Shown one piece after another: positions 5,282 to 14,310 of a stretch of DNA of 20,310 nucleotides; positions within the stretch are counted from its first letter, which is position 1, and each line of letters starts with the position of its first letter. A program made the position numbers and the translations under genes. The notes under the pieces are model-generated. The model saw nothing but the letters and a program-made list of their open reading frames with translations, was not told where the DNA came from and did not search any database. The stretch is from Flavobacteriales bacterium UBA720. GTDB lineage: Bacteria; Bacteroidota; Bacteroidia; Flavobacteriales; Weeksellaceae. The stretch covers positions 16,967-37,276 of the forward strand of contig DBLQ01000047.1 in the NCBI GenBank assembly GCA_002297505.1, read 5' to 3'.

Positions 5282-6514
5282 ATGAATCCATTTGCATTAG
5301 AACCAACAACAGGAACAATCAAAGACGAAAAAATCATTGGAAGAGATAAAGACATAGTTAATATTTTGAAATCTTTAAGAGCACAAAGTATTACCGTTGA
5401 AGAAATCAGAAGAATGGGAAAAACCCTCCTCCTTAGAAAACTAGAATACAGTTGCAACAACGATTTAATTCCTGAATTTTCAAAAGATAATTTTAGAGCA
5501 GTTTATTTTTCACTTCAAGGTAAAAAAAATCTTGGCGAAGTAATTGACTTATTAATGAATCGATTGAAAGAATTCACTAAATGGTATCAGATAGATTTCT
5601 CTAAAACTTATGATTTTATAAAAAATATAACGGGAGCTATAAAGGTTAGCGCTGGCTCCGCAGATGTTTCTATAAATCTCCCAGAATTAAAGACTAGTTG
5701 GAAAGATATATTTTTCAAATTATTAGAAGATCTAAGCAATACTCTTGAAAAAGACAATCAAAAATTAATTTTAATATTAGACGAATTACCTATAATGCTT
5801 TGGGATTGGTACAAAGCAAAAAGACACGATGAAGCCATTGAATTATTGGACATCTTAAGAGAAAGAAGACAGGAGCTAGAACAAAAAGGATTAAGATTTA
5901 TTTATTGTGGTTCAATCGGAATCAAAGTTATTCTTCAAACTTTGAGAGATGAATTAGGTTACACAGGTGAACCAACAAATGATATGACCGAATACAATCT
6001 AAAGCCATTCATCATCGAAGAATCTAAATTTTTAATGGAATGTTATATTTTATCCGGATTTGAAATTGATGATGATGAGAAAAACGATTTATTAGAAAAG
6101 ATACATTATTTATGTAATGGTCTTCCGTTTTATATCGCAAACATATTTATCATCATTCAGAATGAATTCGATAATAATATTACATCTGAAAATATTGATA
6201 AATCTTATAATCTAATTTTAAATGACCCGAAATACCAAAAAGCTTTTAATCAATTGAAAGAAAGATTAGAAACATATTATCCTAAAAATTCAAAACTGAT
6301 GATTAAAGTATTATCTGTCATTGCAAAAAGTACCAACGAGATAAAAGAGTCAGAGGTAATTTCTCAAATTGACGATACCGATGAAAATGCAAAAGAAATA
6401 CTTTATGCATTAGTAGAAGACCATTATTTATCACGAATAACAAAAGAAGGAGAAAGAACATATAATTTCAAATACCAAATTTTTAAAGAATGGTGGAGAA
6501 TAAACATAGCATAA
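5282..6514 (+). CDS. P-loop ATPase, ATPase_2/COG1672-like, with C-terminal winged helix
   Basis: A 410-aa cytoplasmic NTPase. It opens with the NPFALEPTTGTI and IIGRDKDI segments typical of ORC-like/archaeal-type ATPase_2 proteins. Walker A is EIRRMGKT (41-48), with Glu in place of the usual first Gly but Gly46-Lys47-Thr48 intact. Walker B is LILILDE (162-168), followed by LP. A sensor-like strand RFIYCGSIG lies at 205-213. The C-terminal third (about 330-410) looks like a winged helix and ends KYQIFKEWWRI, as in COG1672 proteins. No nuclease, TIR or membrane domain is seen. It is the first gene of a two-gene operon and overlaps the next ATPase by 25 bases. The cassette is markedly A+T-rich compared with the flanking core genes, which suggests lateral transfer. 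The biological role is unknown; a defence or mobile-element role is inference. Confidence 0.85.
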   Translation: MNPFALEPTTGTIKDEKIIGRDKDIVNILKSLRAQSITVEEIRRMGKTLLLRKLEYSCNNDLIPEFSKDNFRAVYFSLQGKKNLGEVIDLLMNRLKEFTKWYQIDFSKTYDFIKNITGAIKVSAGSADVSINLPELKTSWKDIFFKLLEDLSNTLEKDNQKLILILDELPIMLWDWYKAKRHDEAIELLDILRERRQELEQKGLRFIYCGSIGIKVILQTLRDELGYTGEPTNDMTEYNLKPFIIEESKFLMECYILSGFEIDDDEKNDLLEKIHYLCNGLPFYIANIFIIIQNEFDNNITSENIDKSYNLILNDPKYQKAFNQLKERLETYYPKNSKLMIKVLSVIAKSTNEIKESEVISQIDDTDENAKEILYALVEDHYLSRITKEGERTYNFKYQIFKEWWRINIA

Positions 6515-8784
6515 ATACAATATTATCATTCGGTGCAAAAAGTGTAAATCCAGAGATATTGGAACAACTTTTAACCGGAAGGAATAATACTGCTGATTTT
6601 CTAGAAAATAAAGTAAAGTCCGTTGTAGAAAATGGAGACAATCAATTCATTCTTGTAATTGGGCAAAGGGGAATGGGCAAAACACACCTTTTAAAAGTTT
6701 TGCATTCCCGAATATGGCATTACTCACAAGAAAATAAATTAACGATTTCTTACTTTGCAGAAGAAGAATATGGCGTAGCCAACTTTTTTGATTTTCTTTT
6801 AAGAATTTTAAATTCATTCATAAAATGGTATGAACAAGATTCTCAAAAATTAAAAAAAGAATTAGAAAAACTACAGGAAACGTCTTCTGCTAATCAATTA
6901 AATTATCTAGAAAAAATCATAAAAGAATACGTCGGAAATAAACCTCTTTTGATAATTACCGAAAATTTTGGAGACATCCTAGACCAAATGGGTCAAGAAG
7001 AACAAGGAAGATTGAGAGCTTGGCTATATGACAATAACAACATCAGTATAATTGCAAGCAGTCAATCTGTAAGTGATAATTTCGATAGAGAGGATAGACC
7101 ATTCTATGGATTCTTTACACCTTATTATTTAAAAAGTTTGTCATTTGAGGAATCTTATGACTTCTTAATTTCTTTAGCAGAGATTGAGAAAAATGATAAA
7201 CTCATAAAACATTTAAAAACAAAAGGAAAACCACAAGCCAGAGCTATTTTCGATTTAGTAAAAGGCAATCATAGACTTTTGGTAACATTCTATCATTTTT
7301 TAAAGACTGATATGCTAGCCAAGGTTTCTGAGGTTTTCATCAAAACTATTAATGATTTAAAGCCTTATTACGAAACTTACATTCGTTATTTACCTGCTCA
7401 ACAGCAGAAAATATTACGATACATTGCATTATCTCGCAAGCCACAATTAGGAGTCGAAATATCTAAGAATTGTTTTATTGAACAGAAATCTTTAAGTAAA
7501 CAGTTAAGTGAATTAAACAAAAAACGTTTAGTTGATATTATACCTGACCCTAGTGATAAAAGAAATAAATTTTATGATATTAGCGAACCTCTTCTTAGAA
7601 TAAGCATTGAAGTTGGCGAACACAAGGAAGGGATAACAGCATTGTTTATTGATTTTCTAGCCTTGTACTATAACGCCGAAGAACTTTTAGATAGGGTAAC
7701 AAGAATAAGCAGAATGTTTGAAAAATCTGAAAACACAAAAGACAAACAGGAATTTAATTATGAAATTCAAGCTATAAAAAAAGCTATTGAAATAAAAATA
7801 AATCTCTTTCAAAATGATTTTTCAAAACAAATAACGAATTTACTAAAACAAGAAAAATTTGAAGAAATTATTCAATTAGTTGATTCCCATAATAAAAATG
7901 AAAAATTATTACAGTTTGACAAAAATTTAATTTTAATTCCTATTTCAAATCTAATTTTTCAAAACCAAGGTGCATTAGATTCGTATAATTTTTTTAGCCA
8001 AATAGATAAAAGCATCGATGAAATTTTAGAAAATGAAAAATACCTTTCAATTATATTTATTTCTAAAGAAGAATTTATTTATCAGTACGCTTCAGCACAT
8101 ATTCTATATGGTGATGATAAAAATGATATTAACATTTTAAAAAAAGGTATAAACGCTCTAAAAAAAATAGCTGACGAAAATGAGAAATATAATTTTTTAT
8201 TGTTATTTGCTAATTTAATATTACTATACAAAGAAAAAAATAACAATCCACAAACAAGAGATTTGATTAACCATTACTATGAAAAGATAATTATAGTAAA
8301 CAAATCAAATTTAAATGAAAATGAACTATTGATATATTATAGCTTATATATGATTGTTATATCATTCCTAGATGAAACTAATTTAGATTCAGAATTAAAA
8401 GCGAGAGTCCAATCCAGCTTTATCAATGAATTAAATAATTATCAGAAAGTTGAAAAAATAAAAATAATTAATTTCTTTAGTGAGGTTTGCGATTATTGGC
8501 TTTGGGAAAACATTAAAGAATTTCTAACTGATAATATTAGTAGTTTTAAAGAGACTATTATAAATATTTTTAATAATATTTTGTCTACAACTTTAACAAC
8601 TAATCAAGTAGAAGAACTAAATACATTTGTTAATAAAAATAAAGCTTATATTAAAGAACTTGCAATCTCAGAAATCTACATAAAGACGTACCGAGAAGTA
8701 ATTCTCAATAAAAATGAGTCCGCACTTTATGAATTACCCAAAGAACAAAGAGAGTTTTTCGAAAAAAATATTTTAAAAAAATAA
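6490..8784 (+). CDS. Large P-loop NTPase with winged helix and long helical C-terminus (STAND-like)
   Basis: A 764-aa cytoplasmic protein. Residues about 20-45 resemble the lead-in of the first ATPase. A canonical Walker A GQRGMGKT lies at 58-65. The Walker B position reads PLLIITEN (152-159), with Thr where Asp is usual and Glu158 kept. A sensor-like ISIIASSQS lies at 185-193. A winged helix spans about 300-375 (QQKILRYIAL... KQLSELNKKRLVDII...FYDISEPLLR). The remaining 390 residues are Lys/Asn/Glu-rich, helical and weakly repetitive, plausibly TPR-like sensor repeats. This layout matches STAND-type signalling NTPases but lacks a recognisable effector domain. The ATG at 6490 is the only ATG before Walker A (a GTG follows immediately), so the 25-base overlap with the upstream gene is probably real and implies translational coupling. 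A 60-base sample at 7801-7860 has 11 G/C, far below gyrA (28 of 60 at 12661-12720). Confidence 0.85.
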   Translation: MVENKHSINTILSFGAKSVNPEILEQLLTGRNNTADFLENKVKSVVENGDNQFILVIGQRGMGKTHLLKVLHSRIWHYSQENKLTISYFAEEEYGVANFFDFLLRILNSFIKWYEQDSQKLKKELEKLQETSSANQLNYLEKIIKEYVGNKPLLIITENFGDILDQMGQEEQGRLRAWLYDNNNISIIASSQSVSDNFDREDRPFYGFFTPYYLKSLSFEESYDFLISLAEIEKNDKLIKHLKTKGKPQARAIFDLVKGNHRLLVTFYHFLKTDMLAKVSEVFIKTINDLKPYYETYIRYLPAQQQKILRYIALSRKPQLGVEISKNCFIEQKSLSKQLSELNKKRLVDIIPDPSDKRNKFYDISEPLLRISIEVGEHKEGITALFIDFLALYYNAEELLDRVTRISRMFEKSENTKDKQEFNYEIQAIKKAIEIKINLFQNDFSKQITNLLKQEKFEEIIQLVDSHNKNEKLLQFDKNLILIPISNLIFQNQGALDSYNFFSQIDKSIDEILENEKYLSIIFISKEEFIYQYASAHILYGDDKNDINILKKGINALKKIADENEKYNFLLLFANLILLYKEKNNNPQTRDLINHYYEKIIIVNKSNLNENELLIYYSLYMIVISFLDETNLDSELKARVQSSFINELNNYQKVEKIKIINFFSEVCDYWLWENIKEFLTDNISSFKETIINIFNNILSTTLTTNQVEELNTFVNKNKAYIKELAISEIYIKTYREVILNKNESALYELPKEQREFFEKNILKK

Positions 8785-8794
8785 AGTATACAAA

Positions 8795-8821
8795 AAAACC
8801 ACCGAAAAATTCGGTGGTTTT
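8795..8821. terminator. Bidirectional terminator between the ATPase cassette and pnp
   Basis: AAAACCACCGAA (8795-8806), a three-base loop, and TTCGGTGGTTTT (8810-8821) form a perfect 12-bp stem. The longest T-run is on the minus strand (complement of 8792-8798), so it is foremost the pnp terminator, and it also serves the ATPase operon ending at 8784. Confidence 0.85.
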
Positions 8822-8843
8822 CATATAATCGATTATAATAATC

Positions 8844-11087
8844 TTAAGCTTCAGATGAAGGATTTTGATCTCCGGCAGGCTTATCACCTTCCGGTCTCGC
8901 AGGTCTTTCAGGTCTGTTTTGACCTTCCGGTCTTGGACCTCTTTGCTCACCTTCTTTCTTTTCAGGTCTTGGTGGCCTTGGCAATAAAACTTTTCTAGAA
9001 AGTTTCATTTTCTTACGGTCATCGTAACCCATAAATTTCACCTCAACTTCGTCGCCTTCTTTGTAAGGAACTTTATCAAGTCTCGCCCATTCGATTTCTG
9101 AGATATGAAGCAATCCTTCAGTACCTTTAGCAATCGCAACGAAAGCTCCGAAATCCATTACTTTCACTACTTTACCTTGGTAGACTTCACCTACAACCGG
9201 TACAAAAGTAATTTCATTGATTTTCGCAACCGCTTCGTTGATTTTCTCTCTACTGATACCGGAAATTTCGATTCTTCCGATTTCTCCAACTTCCTCAATT
9301 GCGATAACAGTATCCGTATCTTTCTGCATCTGCTGAATGATTTTTCCTCCAGGCCCGATAACAGCACCGATGAAATCTTTAGGGATCTCCATCATCACCA
9401 TTTTCGGAGCGTGAGGTTTCACATCTTCTCTTGGAGCAGCAATGGTTTCAGTGATTTTATCTAAAATATGAAGTCTTCCTTCTTTGGCTTGTAGAAGCGC
9501 TTTCTCCATAATATCCATAGAAAGTCCCTGGATTTTGATATCCATTTGACAAGCCGTAATTCCGTCTGCAGTTCCCGTTACTTTGAAGTCCATATCACCT
9601 AAGTGATCTTCATCTCCTAAAATATCAGAAAGTACTGTAAACTTCCCGGTTTTAACATCAGTCACCAATCCCATTGCAATACCTGAAACCGGCTTATGAA
9701 TCTGAATACCCGCATCCATCAATGCTAAAGTTCCTGCACAAACTGTCGCCATAGAAGACGAACCGTTTGATTCCAAAATATCGGAAACGATACGGATGGT
9801 GTAAGGATTTTCCTCCGGAATCATATTGGCCAAAGCTCTCTGAGCCAGGTTTCCGTGACCAACTTCTCTTCTAGAAGTTCCTCTTAAAGGACGAGCTTCA
9901 CCCGTTGAGAATGGAGGGAAGTTATAATGAAGGAAGAATCTTTCGTCATAATTGACCATTACGCTGTCCACCATATTTGCGTCTTTTACAGAACCAAGCG
10001 TTACAGCCGTTAAAGACTGAGTTTCTCCTCTTGTAAAGATTGCAGAACCGTGTGCTCCCGGTAAATAATCGATTTCGCTCCAGATCGGACGAATCGTTTG
10101 AGGATCACGACCATCAAGACGGATTTTGTCATTCAAAATCATCTGACGCATCGCCTCTTTTTCCACATCGTGGTAATATACTTTTACGAAAGGGGTTACT
10201 CTTTCTAGTTCTTCTGCATCATCAACATATTGAGCTAAAAATTCATCACGTACCGCTTTGAACTTTTCTCCTCTTTCTTCTTTACTTGAAGGAGTTTTAG
10301 CTACTTCGTAAACTTTATCGTAAGTTTCTTTCCACACTTTCTCACGGATGGCTTCATCGTGATTTTCGTGGTTGTATTCTCTTTTAGGGAAAGCTTTTCC
10401 TACTTTCTCAGCTAATCTTTCCTGAGCTTCAACTTGTTTTTTGATTTCTTCGTGAGCAAAAGTAATCGCTTCAAGCATTTCTGCTTCCGTGATTTCTTTC
10501 ATCTCACCTTCCACCATTACGATAGAATCTTTAGTTGCTCCAACCATAATATCAAGGTCAGAATTTTTAAGATCTTCGAATTTAGGATTGATTGAAAGCT
10601 GACCATCAATTCTTACTACTCTTACTTCAGACATTGGCCCGTTGAAAGGAATATCAGTAATCGCAATCGCTGAAGACGCCGCCAAACCTGCTAAATCATC
10701 AGGAATCGACTGTCCGTCATAAGAAATTAATGAAATCATTACCTGAACTTCCGCGTGGAAATCTTCAGGGAATAATGGTCTTAGAACTCTGTCTACCAAA
10801 CGCATCGTTAAGATTTCCTGGTCTGAAGGACGAGCTTCTCTTCTGAAAAAGTTTCCGGGGATTTTACCACCTGCATAGAATTTTTCTCTGTAATCAACTG
10901 TTAAAGGTAAAAAGTCTACACCAGGATTGGCTTCTTTGTTGGCTACAACCGTTGCTAAAAGCATTGTTCCGCCCATTTTTACGACTACAGATCCGTCAGC
11001 TTGTTTTGCCAGCTTCCCTGTTTCGATTGTGATTTCTCTGCCGTCTGCAAGAGTAATCAGCTCTGTAATTGCTTGAGGTGCACTCAT
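8844..11087 (-). CDS. pnp: Polyribonucleotide nucleotidyltransferase (PNPase)
   Basis: Phosphorolytic 3'-5' exoribonuclease central to mRNA turnover; a cytoplasmic trimer. I choose the ATG at 11087 (MSAPQAITELITLADGREIT, 747 aa) over a GTG at 11105, which lies inside a leader hairpin and adds an uncharacteristic RHKQF extension. Two RNase PH domains are seen: the first includes GKIPGNFFRREARPSDQEIL, the second RTSRREVGHGNLAQRAL. A KH domain lies at about 563-630 with VIGPGGK, and an S1 domain at about 631-702 (MDFGAFVAI...EGLLHISEI). A 45-residue disordered tail rich in Pro, Arg and Glu (repeated RPE units) ends the protein. A perfect TAAATTTG box and a leader hairpin lie upstream, and a strong terminator follows. 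Identification is secure. Confidence 0.98.
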   Translation of the reverse strand: MSAPQAITELITLADGREITIETGKLAKQADGSVVVKMGGTMLLATVVANKEANPGVDFLPLTVDYREKFYAGGKIPGNFFRREARPSDQEILTMRLVDRVLRPLFPEDFHAEVQVMISLISYDGQSIPDDLAGLAASSAIAITDIPFNGPMSEVRVVRIDGQLSINPKFEDLKNSDLDIMVGATKDSIVMVEGEMKEITEAEMLEAITFAHEEIKKQVEAQERLAEKVGKAFPKREYNHENHDEAIREKVWKETYDKVYEVAKTPSSKEERGEKFKAVRDEFLAQYVDDAEELERVTPFVKVYYHDVEKEAMRQMILNDKIRLDGRDPQTIRPIWSEIDYLPGAHGSAIFTRGETQSLTAVTLGSVKDANMVDSVMVNYDERFFLHYNFPPFSTGEARPLRGTSRREVGHGNLAQRALANMIPEENPYTIRIVSDILESNGSSSMATVCAGTLALMDAGIQIHKPVSGIAMGLVTDVKTGKFTVLSDILGDEDHLGDMDFKVTGTADGITACQMDIKIQGLSMDIMEKALLQAKEGRLHILDKITETIAAPREDVKPHAPKMVMMEIPKDFIGAVIGPGGKIIQQMQKDTDTVIAIEEVGEIGRIEISGISREKINEAVAKINEITFVPVVGEVYQGKVVKVMDFGAFVAIAKGTEGLLHISEIEWARLDKVPYKEGDEVEVKFMGYDDRKKMKLSRKVLLPRPPRPEKKEGEQRGPRPEGQNRPERPARPEGDKPAGDQNPSSEA

Positions 11088-11101
11088 AAATTGTTTGTGT
11101 C

Positions 11102-11119
11102 GCACTCCGTATTGAGTGC
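11102..11119 (-). promoter_or_regulatory. Leader hairpin upstream of pnp
   Basis: GCACTC and GAGTGC form a perfect 6-bp stem around a 6-base loop, ending 14 bases before the pnp start codon. It lies between the predicted promoter and the ATG, so it should be in the mRNA. E. coli pnp is autoregulated through a leader stem, so a regulatory role is plausible here but unproven. Confidence 0.4.
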
Positions 11120-11153
11120 TTTTAAATTAATTATTTCGTCTAAAATTAAGCTG

Positions 11154-11161
11154 CAAATTTA
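11154..11161 (-). promoter_or_regulatory. Candidate -7 promoter box for pnp
   Basis: The minus strand reads TAAATTTG, an exact TAnnTTTG match, 66 bases upstream of the pnp ATG and beyond the stop of the DUF4286 gene. The -33 region lacks a clear TTG. Confidence 0.45.
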
Positions 11162-11202
11162 GTGTAATTATTTGGGATATTATAAATAGGAGTCCAACTT
11201 CC

Positions 11203-11517
11203 CTAGAATCTCTTTTTCTTTGGGTTGAGAAAAGTCGGGAATATCATAACCTCATTCCCGAATCGCTGCGCCACTCGTTCTTCAATGTTGATGAGCTCGC
11301 TCTCCATAAACTGGCTGCGCAGCGCATCATTATCAAACCAAAGAAAGAGATTGGTATTAAGACCTTCGTTCACCATTTCAGAATGAACTTCGGACAGGAT
11401 ATATTTATCCACATCCATCAGGTTTTCCACCATCTGATGAAGTTCATTATCAAGATATTGGTTCCACGCTGCGATGCTGTTGTTGGTCGTATGAAAAGTA
11501 ATGCTGAGAATGCTCAT
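11203..11517 (-). CDS. DUF4286 family protein
   Basis: A 104-aa protein of unknown function from a family that I associate mainly with Bacteroidetes. It starts MSILSITFHTTNNSIAAWNQ and has the pattern of a small alpha/beta (ferredoxin-like) fold: an N-terminal strand, a helix with WNQYLDNELHQMVENLMD, a central strand region LNTNLFLWF, and a second helix LRSQFMESELINIEERVAQRFG before a final strand VMIFPTFLNP. There is no signal peptide or membrane helix, so it is probably cytoplasmic. It lies between pnp and gyrA on the pnp strand. No terminator is visible between its stop and the pnp promoter box, so some read-through into pnp is possible. Confidence 0.85.
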   Translation of the reverse strand: MSILSITFHTTNNSIAAWNQYLDNELHQMVENLMDVDKYILSEVHSEMVNEGLNTNLFLWFDNDALRSQFMESELINIEERVAQRFGNEVMIFPTFLNPKKKRF

Positions 11518-11666
11518 TTTTTGATTTTAAAGGATGATTAATGTTAATAAATTCGAACTGTAAAAATCGTATTTTTTTTGTAAATTAGCCCGTTACAAAA
11601 AAGAGAAAAAATCAATGGATCAGAAGCGGTCATACCACTCTGATTTACAGTTAATTAAAAATATTT

Positions 11667-14294
11667 ATGCAAAAGGAAGGAGAAAGGTTAATACCCATCA
11701 ACATTGTTGACGAGATGAAAACCTCTTACATCGATTACTCGATGTCGGTTATTGTATCAAGAGCATTGCCGGATGTAAGAGACGGTCTGAAACCGGTTCA
11801 CAGACGTGTTCTGTACGGTATGTATGGTCTTAATGTATTTTCTAACAGGAAACACCTGAAATCTGCCAGAATCGTAGGAGACGTTTTAGGTAAGTATCAC
11901 CCGCATGGCGACAGTTCTGTATATGATGCGATGGTGAGAATGGCACAGCCATGGAGCTTGCGCTACGAGCAGGTAGACGGCCAGGGTAACTTCGGTTCCA
12001 TGGATGGCGATCCACCGGCAGCAATGCGATATACGGAAGCCAGACTGAAAAAAATCTCAGACGAAATCCTTGCCGACCTTGACAAAGAAACTGTAGACTT
12101 CCAAAATAACTTCGACGACAGTCTTACGGAACCTACTGTACTTCCAACTAAAATTCCTAATCTTTTAGTCAACGGAACCTCGGGGATTGCCGTGGGTATG
12201 GCCACCAACATGGCACCCCATAACCTTTCCGAAAGCATCGACGCCATCTGCGCATACATCGATGATAGAGAAATCTCCATAGACGATCTGATGAAGCACA
12301 TCATCGCCCCGGATTTTCCGACAGGCGGTATTATCTATGGTTACGACGGTGTCCGTGATGCCTTCCACACCGGAAGAGGACGTATTGTTCTGAGAGCAAA
12401 AGTCAACTTCGAAGAGATTGGAAACAGAAATGCCATCATTGTAACCGAAGTACCTTACCAGGTCAATAAAGCGGAGATGATTGCCAGAACCGCCGAATTG
12501 GTAAAAGACGAAAAAATCACCGGAATCTACGAGATCCGTGACGAGTCCGACAGAAAAGGTCTTCGAATCGTTTACGAATTGAAAAACGATGCCATTCCGA
12601 ATGTTGTTCTGAATTTGCTTTACAAATATACATCACTTCAGACGTCTTTCTCTGTTAATAACATTGCCTTGGTAAAAGGCCGGCCGGAACAACTAAACCT
12701 GAAAAGCCTTATCCACCATTTCGTGGAGCACAGGCACGAGGTCATCGTCCGCAGAACGCAGTACGAACTGAAAAAAGCAAAAGAAAGAGCTCACATTCTT
12801 GAAGGTTTTATGAAGGTGATCGGCACGCAGGACGCACTGGACAGAGCTATTTCAATTATCCGACATAGTGCCAATCCTCAGGCAGCGAAAGAAGGCTTGA
12901 TCGCAGAATTCGAATTATCCGAAATCCAGGCACAGGCGATTCTTGATCTGAGATTAGCGCGTCTTACCGGAATGGAATTGGATAAAATTCGCGCCGAGTA
13001 CGAGGAAATCATGGCAATGATCAAGGATCTGGAAGATATCCTTTCCAATGAACCAAGACGTTACCAGATCATCAAAGATGAATTGATTGAAATCAAAGAA
13101 AAATATGGCGACGAAAGACGCTCGGAGATCGATTATTCCGGTGGCGAAATGTCCATCGAAGATATTATTCCGGATGAAAAAGTAGTCCTTACCATCTCCC
13201 ACGCCGGCTACATCAAAAGAACGCTCCTTTCCGAATATAAGGTACAATCCAGAGGCGGCGTAGGAAACAGAGCTGCCACCACCAGAGATGAAGACTTCCT
13301 GGAATACATTGTAACCGCAACCAATCACGAATATCTTCTATTTTTCACAGAAAAAGGAAAATGTTTCTGGCTCAGAGTGTTCGAAGTACCGGAAGGTTCC
13401 AAAACTGCCAAAGGCAGAGCGGTTCAGAATCTGATCAACATCGAACCTGATGATAAGATTAAAGCGTACATCAGAACTAAAGATTTAAAGAATCAGGAAT
13501 ACATCAACCAAATGAATGTTGTGATGATCACCAAGAACGGAACCATCAAGAAAACGTCATTGGAAGCCTATTCCAGACCAAGAACCAATGGCGTGAACGC
13601 CATCGAAATCCGTGATAACGACCAATTGTTGGGCGCTAAATTGACGGATGGCAATTCGCAGATTATGATCGCTACTAAAAACGGAAAATGTATCCGTTTC
13701 CCTGAAGAAAAAGCGAGAGCTGTGGGCAGAGGATCAATTGGTGTACGAGGAATTTCCCTCGAAGATGATGATGAAGTGATCGGAATGATTGTTGTTAACG
13801 ATTTGGAGAATGACACAGTCCTGGTAGTATCGGAAAGAGGTTATGGAAAAAGAACCGCTGTGGAAGATTACCGTATCACAAACCGTGGCGGGAAAGGCGT
13901 CATCACGCTTAACATCACCGAAAAGACAGGTCATTTGATCGCGATACAGAGTGTAACGGACGAGGATGGTCTAATGATCATCAACAAATCCGGCGTTGCC
14001 ATCCGCATGAACATGAACGAAATGCGTGTGATGGGAAGAAATACACAGGGCGTGAAAGTCATTAACCTGAAAACGAAAGATGAAATTGCGGCTATTGCTA
14101 AGGTAGAGATGGATAGAGATGTAGCGGAAGAAGAAACCGAGGAAGGTGCAGAAAATGACAGCAATAATCCGGAATTCAAAGATCAGCCGCAGACCGGTGA
14201 TAATCAAATCAACCTAGGTGATAAGGATGAACTGAGAGCGATTGACGATGAAGAAGCGTCGGAAAGTACCAATGCACCGGACGATAACGAATAA
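11667..14294 (+). CDS. gyrA: DNA gyrase subunit A
   Basis: An 875-aa type IIA topoisomerase subunit that cuts and rejoins DNA, acting with GyrB as an A2B2 complex to introduce negative supercoils. The catalytic tyrosine is Tyr122 in AAMRYTEARL, the same number as in E. coli. The quinolone-resistance region reads HPHGDSSVYD, with Ser83 and Asp87 both in the susceptible state. The GyrA box in the C-terminal beta-pinwheel reads QSRGGVG (527-533), a variant of QRRGGKG; a second NRGGKG element follows further on. The last roughly 65 residues are an acidic Asp/Glu/Asn-rich tail. The ATG at 11667 begins MQKEGERLIPINIVDEMKTS, a good family N-terminus. I could not place a clean promoter in the 149-base leader. 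The TPR gene follows 16 bases after the stop, probably in the same transcript. Confidence 0.98.
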   Translation: MQKEGERLIPINIVDEMKTSYIDYSMSVIVSRALPDVRDGLKPVHRRVLYGMYGLNVFSNRKHLKSARIVGDVLGKYHPHGDSSVYDAMVRMAQPWSLRYEQVDGQGNFGSMDGDPPAAMRYTEARLKKISDEILADLDKETVDFQNNFDDSLTEPTVLPTKIPNLLVNGTSGIAVGMATNMAPHNLSESIDAICAYIDDREISIDDLMKHIIAPDFPTGGIIYGYDGVRDAFHTGRGRIVLRAKVNFEEIGNRNAIIVTEVPYQVNKAEMIARTAELVKDEKITGIYEIRDESDRKGLRIVYELKNDAIPNVVLNLLYKYTSLQTSFSVNNIALVKGRPEQLNLKSLIHHFVEHRHEVIVRRTQYELKKAKERAHILEGFMKVIGTQDALDRAISIIRHSANPQAAKEGLIAEFELSEIQAQAILDLRLARLTGMELDKIRAEYEEIMAMIKDLEDILSNEPRRYQIIKDELIEIKEKYGDERRSEIDYSGGEMSIEDIIPDEKVVLTISHAGYIKRTLLSEYKVQSRGGVGNRAATTRDEDFLEYIVTATNHEYLLFFTEKGKCFWLRVFEVPEGSKTAKGRAVQNLINIEPDDKIKAYIRTKDLKNQEYINQMNVVMITKNGTIKKTSLEAYSRPRTNGVNAIEIRDNDQLLGAKLTDGNSQIMIATKNGKCIRFPEEKARAVGRGSIGVRGISLEDDDEVIGMIVVNDLENDTVLVVSERGYGKRTAVEDYRITNRGGKGVITLNITEKTGHLIAIQSVTDEDGLMIINKSGVAIRMNMNEMRVMGRNTQGVKVINLKTKDEIAAIAKVEMDRDVAEEETEEGAENDSNNPEFKDQPQTGDNQINLGDKDELRAIDDEEASESTNAPDDNE

Positions 14295-14310
14295 AATTTA
14301 AAAGTGTAAT

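Noticed and set aside
8705..8950. Minus-strand open frame across the ATPase 3' end and the pnp terminator
   Set aside because: It runs through a strong terminator hairpin and overlaps two well-supported genes in other frames.
9105..9464. Plus-strand frame rich in Phe/Ser/Asn opposite pnp
   Set aside because: Antisense shadow of the KH/S1 region of PNPase; composition is that of reversed codons.
11088..11105. Extended GTG start for pnp (adds RHKQF before MSAPQA)
   Set aside because: The GTG lies in the leader hairpin and the extension does not look like the family; the ATG at 11087 fits the usual PNPase N-terminus.
11891..11929. Possible quinolone-resistance substitutions in gyrA
   Set aside because: Ser83 and Asp87 are both the susceptible residues, so nothing unusual is present at these positions.
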